From positions 3,375,074 through 3,439,073 of the forward strand of contig NZ_CP041186.1 in the NCBI RefSeq assembly GCF_006517175.1: a stretch of DNA of 64,000 nucleotides, given 5' to 3'. Position 1 is the first letter of the stretch, and each line of letters starts with the position of its first letter. This stretch comes from Persicimonas caeni. GTDB lineage: Bacteria > Myxococcota_A > Bradymonadia > Bradymonadales > Bradymonadaceae. Made by a program: the position numbers and the translations under genes. Shown here one piece after another: positions 54,338 to 64,000 of the stretch. Below the pieces are notes generated by a model. It was not told where the DNA came from. It made no database searches and saw only the letters and a list, made by a program, of their open reading frames with translations.

Positions 54338-56197
54338 TCACATCTCCGACAACGTCTTGAGGGGACTCGCGCCGTAGTGGCGCTGCAGGTGCTCGGCGAG
54401 CGCCTCGGCGTCGCTCTTGGTCAGGTGCTGCGGCTCGGTCAGGAAGACCGCGAGCCACAGGTCGGTGGCCGTGTGCGGCTTGTCGAGCATGGTGCTTCGG
54501 GCGCGGCTGAGGTGCGTGTCGAGGTCGACGGTGCGCTGCTGACGGGCGATGGCCACGAGGCCTTCGACCAGGCGCGCGTCGATCTTGTCCCACAACTGGT
54601 CGTCCACGTCGGACAATTCGAGGGGGTCTTTTTTGACGCCGTAGCGCGGGAACGCGCGGTGGGTTTCGTCTTGGACGACCTCGACGTGCTCCAGCGCGGT
54701 CGAAATACCGTTGTCGCCCTCGACGAAGAGCACCGCCTCACAGCGGCGCTCGTAGGTGGCCACCTTGTACTCGAAGGTGTCGATGACGTCCTTTTCGACC
54801 GTCTTTGGCGTGCGCTGGAGCCTCGCGGCGAGTTGCTTCTTCTTGGTGATACCGGCCTCGACCGCATCGATGGCGTCTTGAAGGCGCGTCTCGGCGGTAT
54901 CGAGCTTCGTCTCGAGGTCACCGTCGGTCGCCTTCGCCGCGTCGTGGCGCTCCGACAACTCTTCGTGTCGCTCCTGGGCGTTGTCGAGCTTTTGCTGCTC
55001 GGCCTGCAGCTCGTCTTCGCGTTTGTCGACGGTGTCTTTCTGGGCGGCGATGGCCGCGTCGGAAGCCTGCTCGGCCTGCAGACGGGCGAGCTGCTCTTCG
55101 GCCTCGGTCAGGCGCTGCTGGGCCATCTGCACGTTCGACTCGAGCATTTGGACGAGCTGCTCGACGTTGTAGAGCTCCTGGGCGAGCGGCTGGACGACCT
55201 GGGTGCGATGGTATTCGAGATCTTCTTTGCGCTCGTCGTACTTCGCCTGGCGACGATCGACCCGCTCACGCGCCTCGCGTAGGTCGACGCGAATCTCGTC
55301 GAGCCGCTGCTCGAGAGTGGCGTAGGTGGGGTTGTCGACCACGACGGTGCCGGCGACATACTCCTGCTGGGCCACATCTTGCGACACGCGGGTGGTGTCA
55401 CAGTCGCTGCGCCGAAGCTCGGCGTCGAGCTTCAAGTCGGCGCCGGCCTTCGAGTCGGCTCGACGGGTATTCGACAGCTTGGCGAGCTCGGCTCCAAAGC
55501 CGCGTTCGATCGCATCGATGCGCGTCTTCGACCCCTCGAAGTCCCAGTGGACTTGGAACAGCGCATCGTCGCGAAGCGCGTCGGCCAGCCGCCCGGCCTG
55601 CGTGCGCGCCACGGCGTGCTCGCGGATATGATCGGCGCCCAAAAAGAGCACGAGCGCGGCGCCCTTCTGGCCCTTCTTCTCGTGCACCCGCGCCCGCTCG
55701 ACGAGCGCGTCGGCCCACGAGGCGCGCACTCGGTCTTTGCGTCGCTCGAGTGCGGCAGCCCGCTCGGGCTCGACGGCTGCCATCACGTCCAGCGTGTCGA
55801 GCGCCAACCCGTACTCTTCGGCCTCGAGCGCCTCGTCGAGTCGCGCGCGCAGGATGCGATCGATCTTGTCGCGAAGCGCGAGCGACTCGTCGACTCGCCG
55901 CGGGCTGGTTCGGTCGACGTAATCGAGATATTCGACCGCCTTCGGAAAATCTCCCGCGTCGAACGCCGCCCGCGCATCGGCCATCGCTGCGTTGATTGCG
56001 TGCGGGCGCACCCTCGCCACACAATCGGCGGCCTCTTTCGACTCCGGATCGACGCGCTGTGCCAGCTCGCACTGGTCGAGCGCGGCGCGATAGTTGCCCT
56101 GCTGCTCGAGCGTGCTCGCACGGTCGAGCGCCTGGCGATGCGCGCACCCGGAAAGTAGCCCCACGGCGATAATCAAGACGACGACAACTCGCTTCAT
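54338..56197 (-). CDS. Lipoprotein with TPR-like and coiled-coil regions
   Basis: 619 residues with a lipoprotein leader (LLSGCAHR). Residues ~25-190 have TPR-like helices (ALDQCELAQRVDPESKEAADC). A long coiled coil spans ~285-450 (heptad-rich, Glu/Gln/Ala). The C-terminal ~170 residues form a separate globular part (VATYERRCEAVLFVEGDNG). No family is recognised. It is probably an outer-membrane- or periplasm-anchored scaffold. Confidence 0.8.
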   Translation of the reverse strand: MKRVVVVLIIAVGLLSGCAHRQALDRASTLEQQGNYRAALDQCELAQRVDPESKEAADCVARVRPHAINAAMADARAAFDAGDFPKAVEYLDYVDRTSPRRVDESLALRDKIDRILRARLDEALEAEEYGLALDTLDVMAAVEPERAAALERRKDRVRASWADALVERARVHEKKGQKGAALVLFLGADHIREHAVARTQAGRLADALRDDALFQVHWDFEGSKTRIDAIERGFGAELAKLSNTRRADSKAGADLKLDAELRRSDCDTTRVSQDVAQQEYVAGTVVVDNPTYATLEQRLDEIRVDLREARERVDRRQAKYDERKEDLEYHRTQVVQPLAQELYNVEQLVQMLESNVQMAQQRLTEAEEQLARLQAEQASDAAIAAQKDTVDKREDELQAEQQKLDNAQERHEELSERHDAAKATDGDLETKLDTAETRLQDAIDAVEAGITKKKQLAARLQRTPKTVEKDVIDTFEYKVATYERRCEAVLFVEGDNGISTALEHVEVVQDETHRAFPRYGVKKDPLELSDVDDQLWDKIDARLVEGLVAIARQQRTVDLDTHLSRARSTMLDKPHTATDLWLAVFLTEPQHLTKSDAEALAEHLQRHYGASPLKTLSEM

Positions 56198-56492
56198 GCT
56201 TCGACTCTAGGCTCGGTAATCAGGTGGCTTTGTACCATCATTCGTTCGGACGTGTCGGGGCCGGTTTAATTCAGCCAGCTGATTTGCACAATCAAAACAA
56301 CCAGTTGTTTGTGGATGCATCTTGCTCCATTGGGTGGAGTAATGGGCATCGGTTTGGGGTCGGCGACCGCGCTCGAGCAGTGCTCTCGGGGCTGGCATGG
56401 CTTGTGCTATGAGTCGCAGTAGGCCCGCTGGAGGGTCGTCTACAAAGTCTCGATGAATGTTGAATCTCACTGCTGATTGAAAGGAAGCATCC

Positions 56493-57209
56493 ATGTTCGA
56501 CAAGACTGCTCGGAAGACTCGCCTCGCCCTGACCATCGCTCTCTGCGCCGGCGGTTTGCTACTGAGCGCCTGCGGGGATAGCGACGACGACGCCAACAAC
56601 ACCGACGGCGGCGACACGGCCGAAGAGACATTGAGCCTCGAGGTCAACCAGCTCGAAGATGGTTCGGTACCCGACGACGCGCGGCTGGTTCTCGCCTGGG
56701 TCCAGCTCGATGACGACGGGCCCGACCCCGAGCCCCAGGTGGTTTATGACGAAGCGTTCGACGCTTCGGCAACCACCCTCGAGATCTCCACTGACGAGAT
56801 CACCGATCCCGAAGAGGCGCAGCTGCTATGCACGCGTGCTTGCGACGACGAAGCCCAGTGCGGCTGTGAGCCGGATTCGCCCATCCGCGCCGGTCTGGGC
56901 TACGTGGTCATCGCGCGTGACCTCGACGAGAGTGGCAGCATCGAGACGAGCGAACTCTTCGACGATGCCAATATCGTCGGTGTAGGCGATGTGATCGTCG
57001 TGTGGAGCGCCGATTCGGTGGCCGACGCCGACAACACCGAGGTCTTCCAGTCCGACATCTCTCAGGGCCTGCGCCCGCACGACGTCGTCGAGGACCCCGA
57101 CTCGCCGTTTGATCGCCTGATGGAGGCCGACTTCGACACCACCTTCGAACTGGCCGTGTGCCCCTCCGACAGCGACACCTGCGAATTGCCCTTCCCGAAT
57201 CTGACCTGA
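56493..57209 (+). CDS. Lipoprotein of unknown function
   Basis: 238 residues with AAGGAAG upstream. The leader ends LLLSACGDS, then an Asp/Asn/Gly-rich linker. The body is acidic, with Cys residues in LLCTRACDDEAQCGCEPDS, probably disulfides, and an EF-like DLDESGSIETSEL segment that may bind calcium. No family is recognised. Confidence 0.75.
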   Translation: MFDKTARKTRLALTIALCAGGLLLSACGDSDDDANNTDGGDTAEETLSLEVNQLEDGSVPDDARLVLAWVQLDDDGPDPEPQVVYDEAFDASATTLEISTDEITDPEEAQLLCTRACDDEAQCGCEPDSPIRAGLGYVVIARDLDESGSIETSELFDDANIVGVGDVIVVWSADSVADADNTEVFQSDISQGLRPHDVVEDPDSPFDRLMEADFDTTFELAVCPSDSDTCELPFPNLT

Positions 57210-57331
57210 GTGAAGGGCGCCGGGTGTAGACGCCTCGCCGGGTGCTTGAGGGGCATCGAGCCGCATGCTAGAAGGCCGATTTCGCAGATGAATCGATTGA
57301 TGCCCCCTGTTTTCGAGTTGGTGTAGTTCTC

Positions 57332-57925
57332 ATGCATGTCGCAAAGCCTTCAGCACCCGTCGCAGCAGCTCTCGCGTTGACCGTCCTCATGAGCGGAAGC
57401 GGCTGCACCACACTTCTTCCGGCACCGGTCAAGGTCGACGAGACGGAAATTTCGCGCACCCCGCTCGACTCACCGCGGCTGATGACCGAAGAAATCAGCA
57501 GCTACGAGATCTCGGCGTCGACCGAGGCGAATGAAGAGACGCCGAATGAGCGTGAACTCTCCGGTCAAGGCGAAGGCGTGCGCCGCGTCTACCAGCGCTG
57601 CGTACAGCGGGTCGAACTGGAGGTCGACGAGACGTGGCGCCAAGAGTACAGCTCGTTCGGCTATGTGCTCGACGGTACCGGCGCGGTCACTTTTGGCTTC
57701 GTCGGAGCTTTCGGTGTGGCCAGAGGCATCACCGAGTCGGAGCGAAGGACGTCGGATCTGGTGACCGGCGGTGTCTTTCTGGCCGCGGCCGCAGCTTTCG
57801 GCTACTCGATCTACGCCGGGTTGCAGGATTCCGGCACCCTCGAAACCAAGCGTAAGACTCGAAGTACCTGGGTCGACGCGTCTGGTTGTGACAACCCTTC
57901 GCCGTCTGCGTCGGCGGCAGAGTAG
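57332..57925 (+). CDS. Small lipoprotein with C-terminal membrane segment
   Basis: 197 residues. The leader has SGSGCTTLL, a lipoprotein-type Cys. Two hydrophobic segments (~110-130 GTGAVTFGFVGAFGVARG and ~145-165) lie in the second half, and a Cys-containing RVYQRCVQRVELEVDETW is between. No family is recognised. Without a clear ribosome binding site, the start is moderate in certainty. Confidence 0.65.
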   Translation: MHVAKPSAPVAAALALTVLMSGSGCTTLLPAPVKVDETEISRTPLDSPRLMTEEISSYEISASTEANEETPNERELSGQGEGVRRVYQRCVQRVELEVDETWRQEYSSFGYVLDGTGAVTFGFVGAFGVARGITESERRTSDLVTGGVFLAAAAAFGYSIYAGLQDSGTLETKRKTRSTWVDASGCDNPSPSASAAE

Positions 57926-57978
57926 ACCCTGCTCTCTCGACGATTAGCAACCTACTCATAACGCAGCGCTTCTGATTG

Positions 57979-58195
57979 TTGGGGCGGCCCCTCCGCCGAG
58001 CGCGTCGCGGCCTGCGGCGGCTGGCGCTCGGCACCTCCCCTCGGCTAAGGCCGCGGGGAGGTGCCCCTTGGCGATCGGGCAGTGATTCCAACGCGAACCC
58101 CACACATCGCAAACTGGCGAAAGGCTCCTCCCCGGCGCGTCCTGCGCGGGGGAGGTGGCGGCGTGGCGAAGCCATAGCCGCCGGAGGGGCGCCTC
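57979..58195. repeat. Palindromic intergenic repeat family, copy B
   Basis: CCCCTCCGCCGAGCGCG...GCGCTCGGCACCTCCCC, then GGGGAGGTGCCCC, then CTCCTCCCC...GGGGGAGGTGGCGGC with GCCGCCGGAGGGGC. Related to 33245-33410 and 60486-60638. Confidence 0.7.
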
Positions 58196-58231
58196 CAATA
58201 ACCCACACGCCACCCTCCAAACCCATTGACT

Positions 58232-58249
58232 ACTGTACATGCGTGCAGT
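58232..58249. promoter_or_regulatory. Candidate LexA (SOS) box
   Basis: ACTGTACATGCGTGCAGT, a CTG-N10-CAG dyad with extended symmetry, 110 bases before imuA. It fits an SOS-controlled mutasome; LexA specificity in this lineage is unknown. Confidence 0.55.
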
Positions 58250-58358
58250 AATTTAACAGTGAACATACGTTTAGTGCAGGGACGCACGATCGATCGGATC
58301 AACCCGGAAGATCAAGCTTAATGTTGTTTGTTTTTACTGTTTCGCGCCCTCGACCATC

Positions 58359-59009
58359 ATGCCTCGACCCGCCCTCGATCTCGGAAAATTTGGCAACGTG
58401 GTGCGCGCGGCGAGCCTGCTCGACGGGCAGGCTCAGCGTGCCGGTGAGCAGGTCGCCCAGTGGGTGCCCGAGGAGCTCGCCGGGCGCATCGTCGAGCTGT
58501 GCGGCGGTCGGGCGAGCTCGGCGCTGACGATGGCGATGGGTCTGGTCTACCGGGTGCAGCGCCAGGGCGAGCCGGCGGCGTGGGTGTCGGCGGGGGACGC
58601 GACGTTTTTTCCGCCCGACGCCGCGCTGGGCGGGATCGATCTGGAGGCGTTGCCGGTGGTCCGGGTGCGCGACGCCCATCAGGCGGCGCGCGCGGCCGAC
58701 AAGCTCGCTCGGTCGGGGGCGTTCGGGTTGGTCGTGCTCGACCTCGGCGAGGGCGCGTCGGTGCCCACGCCGTTGATGCGCCGGCTGCAGAAGTGGGCCG
58801 AGGCGCACGATACGGCGCTTTTGTGCCTGACCCATCGACCGGCCGAGGCGCCGTCGCTCTCCTCGCTCGTGTCACTTCGCGGGGTCGCCGGGCGTGAGCG
58901 CACCGGCGAGGATCGGTTTTCGTGTCGTATCGAGGTCACGCGCGACAAGCGGCGCGGGGCGGGTTGGAGCTTCGAGGAGGTGTGCTGTGGACCGCCTGGC
59001 CTGCGTTAA
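58359..59009 (+). CDS. imuA: ImuA, RecA-like mutasome protein
   Basis: 216 residues. ELCGGRASSALTMAMGLVYRVQRQG is a degenerate RecA-like Walker region (no GKT), and LGGIDLEALPVVRVRDAHQA is typical of ImuA. It works with ImuB and DnaE2 in error-prone repair. It overlaps imuB by 23 bases. Confidence 0.85.
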   Translation: MPRPALDLGKFGNVVRAASLLDGQAQRAGEQVAQWVPEELAGRIVELCGGRASSALTMAMGLVYRVQRQGEPAAWVSAGDATFFPPDAALGGIDLEALPVVRVRDAHQAARAADKLARSGAFGLVVLDLGEGASVPTPLMRRLQKWAEAHDTALLCLTHRPAEAPSLSSLVSLRGVAGRERTGEDRFSCRIEVTRDKRRGAGWSFEEVCCGPPGLR

Positions 59010-60483
59010 CGTCATCGATCTGCCCCTGCAGCTCCTATTGCGGCGAAACCCGGGCTGGCAAGAGCGCCCGGTGGTCGTCGTCGACCGCGATCAGCCCAAC
59101 GGGCTCGTGCAGTGGACGAACAAATACGCGCGCTGCTCGCGCATCCTGCCGGGGATGCGCTACGCGCAGGCGCTGTCGCTCAAGCACGATCTGCACGCGG
59201 GCACCGTCACCGACGAGGAGATCGCCGAGAGCGTCGACGAGATCGCGCGCCTGCTGCTCGACTATACCCCGGTGGTCGAGGCCGCCCACGGCCAGCCGGG
59301 CATCTTCTGGCTCGGGGCGCGTGGCCTCGACCGCCTGTTTCGCTCCTTCGAGCGTTGGGCGAAGACGGTCGCCGAGGAGTTGCTCGACAAGGAGGGCTTC
59401 TACACGACCGTGGTCGTCGGCTTTAGCCGTTTTGGCACCTGGGCGATCGCGCGGGCCAAGCGCGGCGGCATGCTCGTGCTCGACGAGGCCGACGAGCAAG
59501 ACCGGCTGGTGCGACGCGTGCCGCTCGAGGCGCTGCACGTCGATCCCAACTTCCGGGATCAACTGCGCAAGCTCGGCATCGGGCGCGTGGGCGAGCTCTT
59601 GGAGCTTCCGCCTGAGGGCGTGCGCCGGCGCTTCGGCAAGGAGGCGCTGTTGCTGTACCGGCGCGCCCGCGGCGATCTCGAGATGCCGCTGACGCCCTAC
59701 AAGCCCGAGGACGACCCCGAAGAGCACCTGTCGCTGGGCGCCCCGGAGACGGTGTCGACGAAGCTCGTCTTCTGGATCAAGCGCTACCTGCACCCGCTGT
59801 TGAGCGAGCTCGAGCGACGCCAAGACAAGCTGACGCGCCTGGAGGTCGTCTTCATCTACGAGCGCGCGGGCCACGACAAGTTCGACGTGCGCCCCGCCGA
59901 GCCGACGACCGACGAGGGCCAGATCCTCGATCTGCTGCGCCTTCGCCTCGACGCGCTCGAGCTGCGCGGGGGGGTCGTCGAGATCGACCTGTGCGCCCAC
60001 ACCGCCCAAGCCCAGACCGAGCAGCTCGAGGTGTTCGTCGCCAAGAAAAAGCGCGACCTCGGCGCCGCCAACCGCGCCCTGGCCCGGCTGCGCGCCGAGC
60101 TCGGCGACGAAGCCGTGGTGCGCGCCCGCCTCGCCGACGGCCACCTGCCCGAGGCGAGCTACCGATGGGAGCCCATCGACCGCCTCGACGAGGCGCAGCC
60201 CGACGATATCGAGCTTCGCCCGCTGGTACGCCGCATCCGACGCCGCCCCGAGCCGCTCTCGCACAGCCGCCTCGGCCTCGACCTCGACCGGCAGCGCGAC
60301 CGGCAGCGCGACCGGCAAGACGACTCCATCGAACTCGCCGGCCCCTTCGTCGTCTCCGGCGGCTGGTGGGCCGGCGGGGTCCACCGCGACTACCACTTCG
60401 CCCAGACGCCCGACGGCGAGATCGTGTGGGTCTACTGGGACGAAAAACGACAACGTTGGTATCGCCATGGTGGCTTCGAATAA
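58987..60483 (+). CDS. imuB: ImuB, Y-family polymerase-like mutasome protein
   Basis: 498 residues from the GTG at 58987 (GAGGAGGT upstream), inside imuA. It opens VDRLACVNVIDLPLQLLLRRNP, where Y-family acidic catalytic residues are not conserved, and follows the Y-family order (HhH region NFRDQLRKLGIGRVGELLELP, little finger). A 12-base repeat gives RDRQRDRQRD near residue 435. The tail (VYWDEKRQRWYRHGGFE) is typical. It is a structural hub between ImuA, the clamp and DnaE2. Confidence 0.9.
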   Translation: MDRLACVNVIDLPLQLLLRRNPGWQERPVVVVDRDQPNGLVQWTNKYARCSRILPGMRYAQALSLKHDLHAGTVTDEEIAESVDEIARLLLDYTPVVEAAHGQPGIFWLGARGLDRLFRSFERWAKTVAEELLDKEGFYTTVVVGFSRFGTWAIARAKRGGMLVLDEADEQDRLVRRVPLEALHVDPNFRDQLRKLGIGRVGELLELPPEGVRRRFGKEALLLYRRARGDLEMPLTPYKPEDDPEEHLSLGAPETVSTKLVFWIKRYLHPLLSELERRQDKLTRLEVVFIYERAGHDKFDVRPAEPTTDEGQILDLLRLRLDALELRGGVVEIDLCAHTAQAQTEQLEVFVAKKKRDLGAANRALARLRAELGDEAVVRARLADGHLPEASYRWEPIDRLDEAQPDDIELRPLVRRIRRRPEPLSHSRLGLDLDRQRDRQRDRQDDSIELAGPFVVSGGWWAGGVHRDYHFAQTPDGEIVWVYWDEKRQRWYRHGGFE

Positions 60484-60485
60484 CG

Positions 60486-60638
60486 ACCCCTCCCCGGGCG
60501 GGGAGGTGGCGGCGAAGCGAAGCGGAGCCGTCGGAGGGGGCGTCGCATACCGACTCGTTTTCGCGTTGAGACTGCTCGATTTCTGAGCCCCCCTCCGCCT
60601 CGCAGACAGCGCTCGGCACCTCCCCGCTCGGGGAGGGG
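60486..60638. repeat. Palindromic intergenic repeat family, copy C
   Basis: Starts GACCCCTCCCCGGGCGGGGA and ends CACCTCCCC...GGGGAGGGG; GCCGTCGGAGGGGG in between. Lies between imuB and dnaE2. Confidence 0.65.
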
Positions 60639-60666
60639 TGGCAAAACGCACGCACGCAGAACCCCC

Positions 60667-63794
<3,128 letters not shown>

Positions 63795-63795
<1 letters not shown>

Positions 63796-63955
63796 GAGCT
63801 GGTTTCAATACCTTATTTGGTCCCTGACTTCGTGAAATTGCCGATGCCTGCGTTGAAAATGCTCGACGATAGCCTCCGGCATCGCCTGCGCTTTTCGCTT
63901 TGGCCTCGACAATTTCATTTTGTCAGTGCCTCAAAACGGTTTTGAAACCCACTCT
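63795..63955. repeat. Hairpin element 2 (~160 bp)
   Basis: Arms AGAGCTGGTTTCAATACC and GGTTTTGAAACCCACTCT pair at 15 of 18 positions; inward CTGAC...TGAAATTG.CGA also pairs. The tip, CTCGACGAT...CTCCGGCATCGCC, matches element 1 at 40758-40919. It begins immediately at the dnaE2 stop and may also terminate it. Confidence 0.7.
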
Positions 63956-63960
63956 AAGTA

Positions 63961-64000
63961 CAACGCAAGAACACACCCCAAATCGCAACGCAAGAACACA
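63961..64000. repeat. Start of a direct repeat at the window edge
   Basis: CAACGCAAGAACACA occurs at 63961-63975 and 63986-64000, 25 bp apart; the array may continue beyond the window. Confidence 0.6.

Larger units (their letters stand above)
57926..58358. other. Intergenic region: palindromic repeats and SOS-type promoter
   Basis: 57979-58195 holds two copies of the CCCCTCCG/CACCTCCCC palindromic family; 58232-58249 is a LexA-like dyad. No gene is supported. Confidence 0.6.

Overview
The window is GC-rich, gene-dense chromosomal DNA from a Gram-negative bacterium. Many secreted proteins have lipoprotein-type leaders (a Cys soon after a hydrophobic stretch). There are outer-membrane barrels, a sigma-54 activator, an FHA protein, and PAS/GAF/GGDEF/EAL signalling. 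This mix, with a split imuA-imuB-dnaE2 mutasome and dnaN-recF beside a DnaA-box cluster, fits a deltaproteobacterial/myxobacterial lineage, perhaps a Bradymonadales-type organism. That placement is inference: no rRNA or tRNA gene was seen to confirm it.

Layout. 0-6.5 kb: an envelope protein pair, a single-domain response regulator, an NTPase with a C-terminal HTH, a PECR-like SDR and a Rieske/AIF-type flavoprotein. 6.6-10.7 kb: a porin, imelysin lipoprotein and di-heme oxidoreductase set behind a perfect 11+11 bp palindrome, which looks like a metal-regulated uptake operon. 10.7-19.4 kb: a truncated alcohol dehydrogenase, a Glu/Gln-rich lipoprotein, a large GGDEF/EAL protein, a TrmN6-like methyltransferase, a metallo-beta-lactamase-fold protein lacking its metal ligands, an FHA protein and TlyA. 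19.4-24.8 kb: an L,D-transpeptidase, an OmpA-like protein, a NUDIX hydrolase and a small membrane protein. 24.1-28 kb: a REP-associated tyrosine transposase (RAYT) with seven copies of a short palindrome. The copies change orientation across the transposase, and two are inserted in frame inside a luxE-like gene. 26.5-28.8 kb: a luxC/luxE-like pair with no luciferase genes. 28.8-33.1 kb: rlmD, recF, dnaN and a probable replication origin; dnaA is absent. 33.4-37.9 kb: two divergent TetR regulators, cutA and a PEP-synthase-like enzyme. 37.9-42.9 kb: a 5'-nucleotidase/beta-barrel fusion, then 1.7 kb without a gene that carries a 160-bp hairpin element and two 41-42-bp tandem arrays, then a hypothetical gene. 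43.1-47.3 kb: a diguanylate cyclase gene broken by a small deletion, a Lon-family protease with a strongly structured leader, and an HPF/cold-shock fusion. 47.5-57.9 kb: a sugar dehydrogenase lipoprotein, a sigma-54 activator, a frameshifted metallo-hydrolase, glpX, a DHRS4-like SDR, an HTH/coiled-coil protein and lipoproteins. 58.2-63.8 kb: imuA-imuB-dnaE2 behind a LexA-type dyad.

The most unusual signals are in the repeat DNA: the oriented REP family with in-frame coding insertions; the paired 41-bp arrays; two ~160-bp hairpin elements sharing a tip sequence; and the leader that can pair with the ribosome binding site of the Lon-family gene. Several reading frames are visibly damaged: the diguanylate cyclase, one metallo-hydrolase and one alcohol dehydrogenase.
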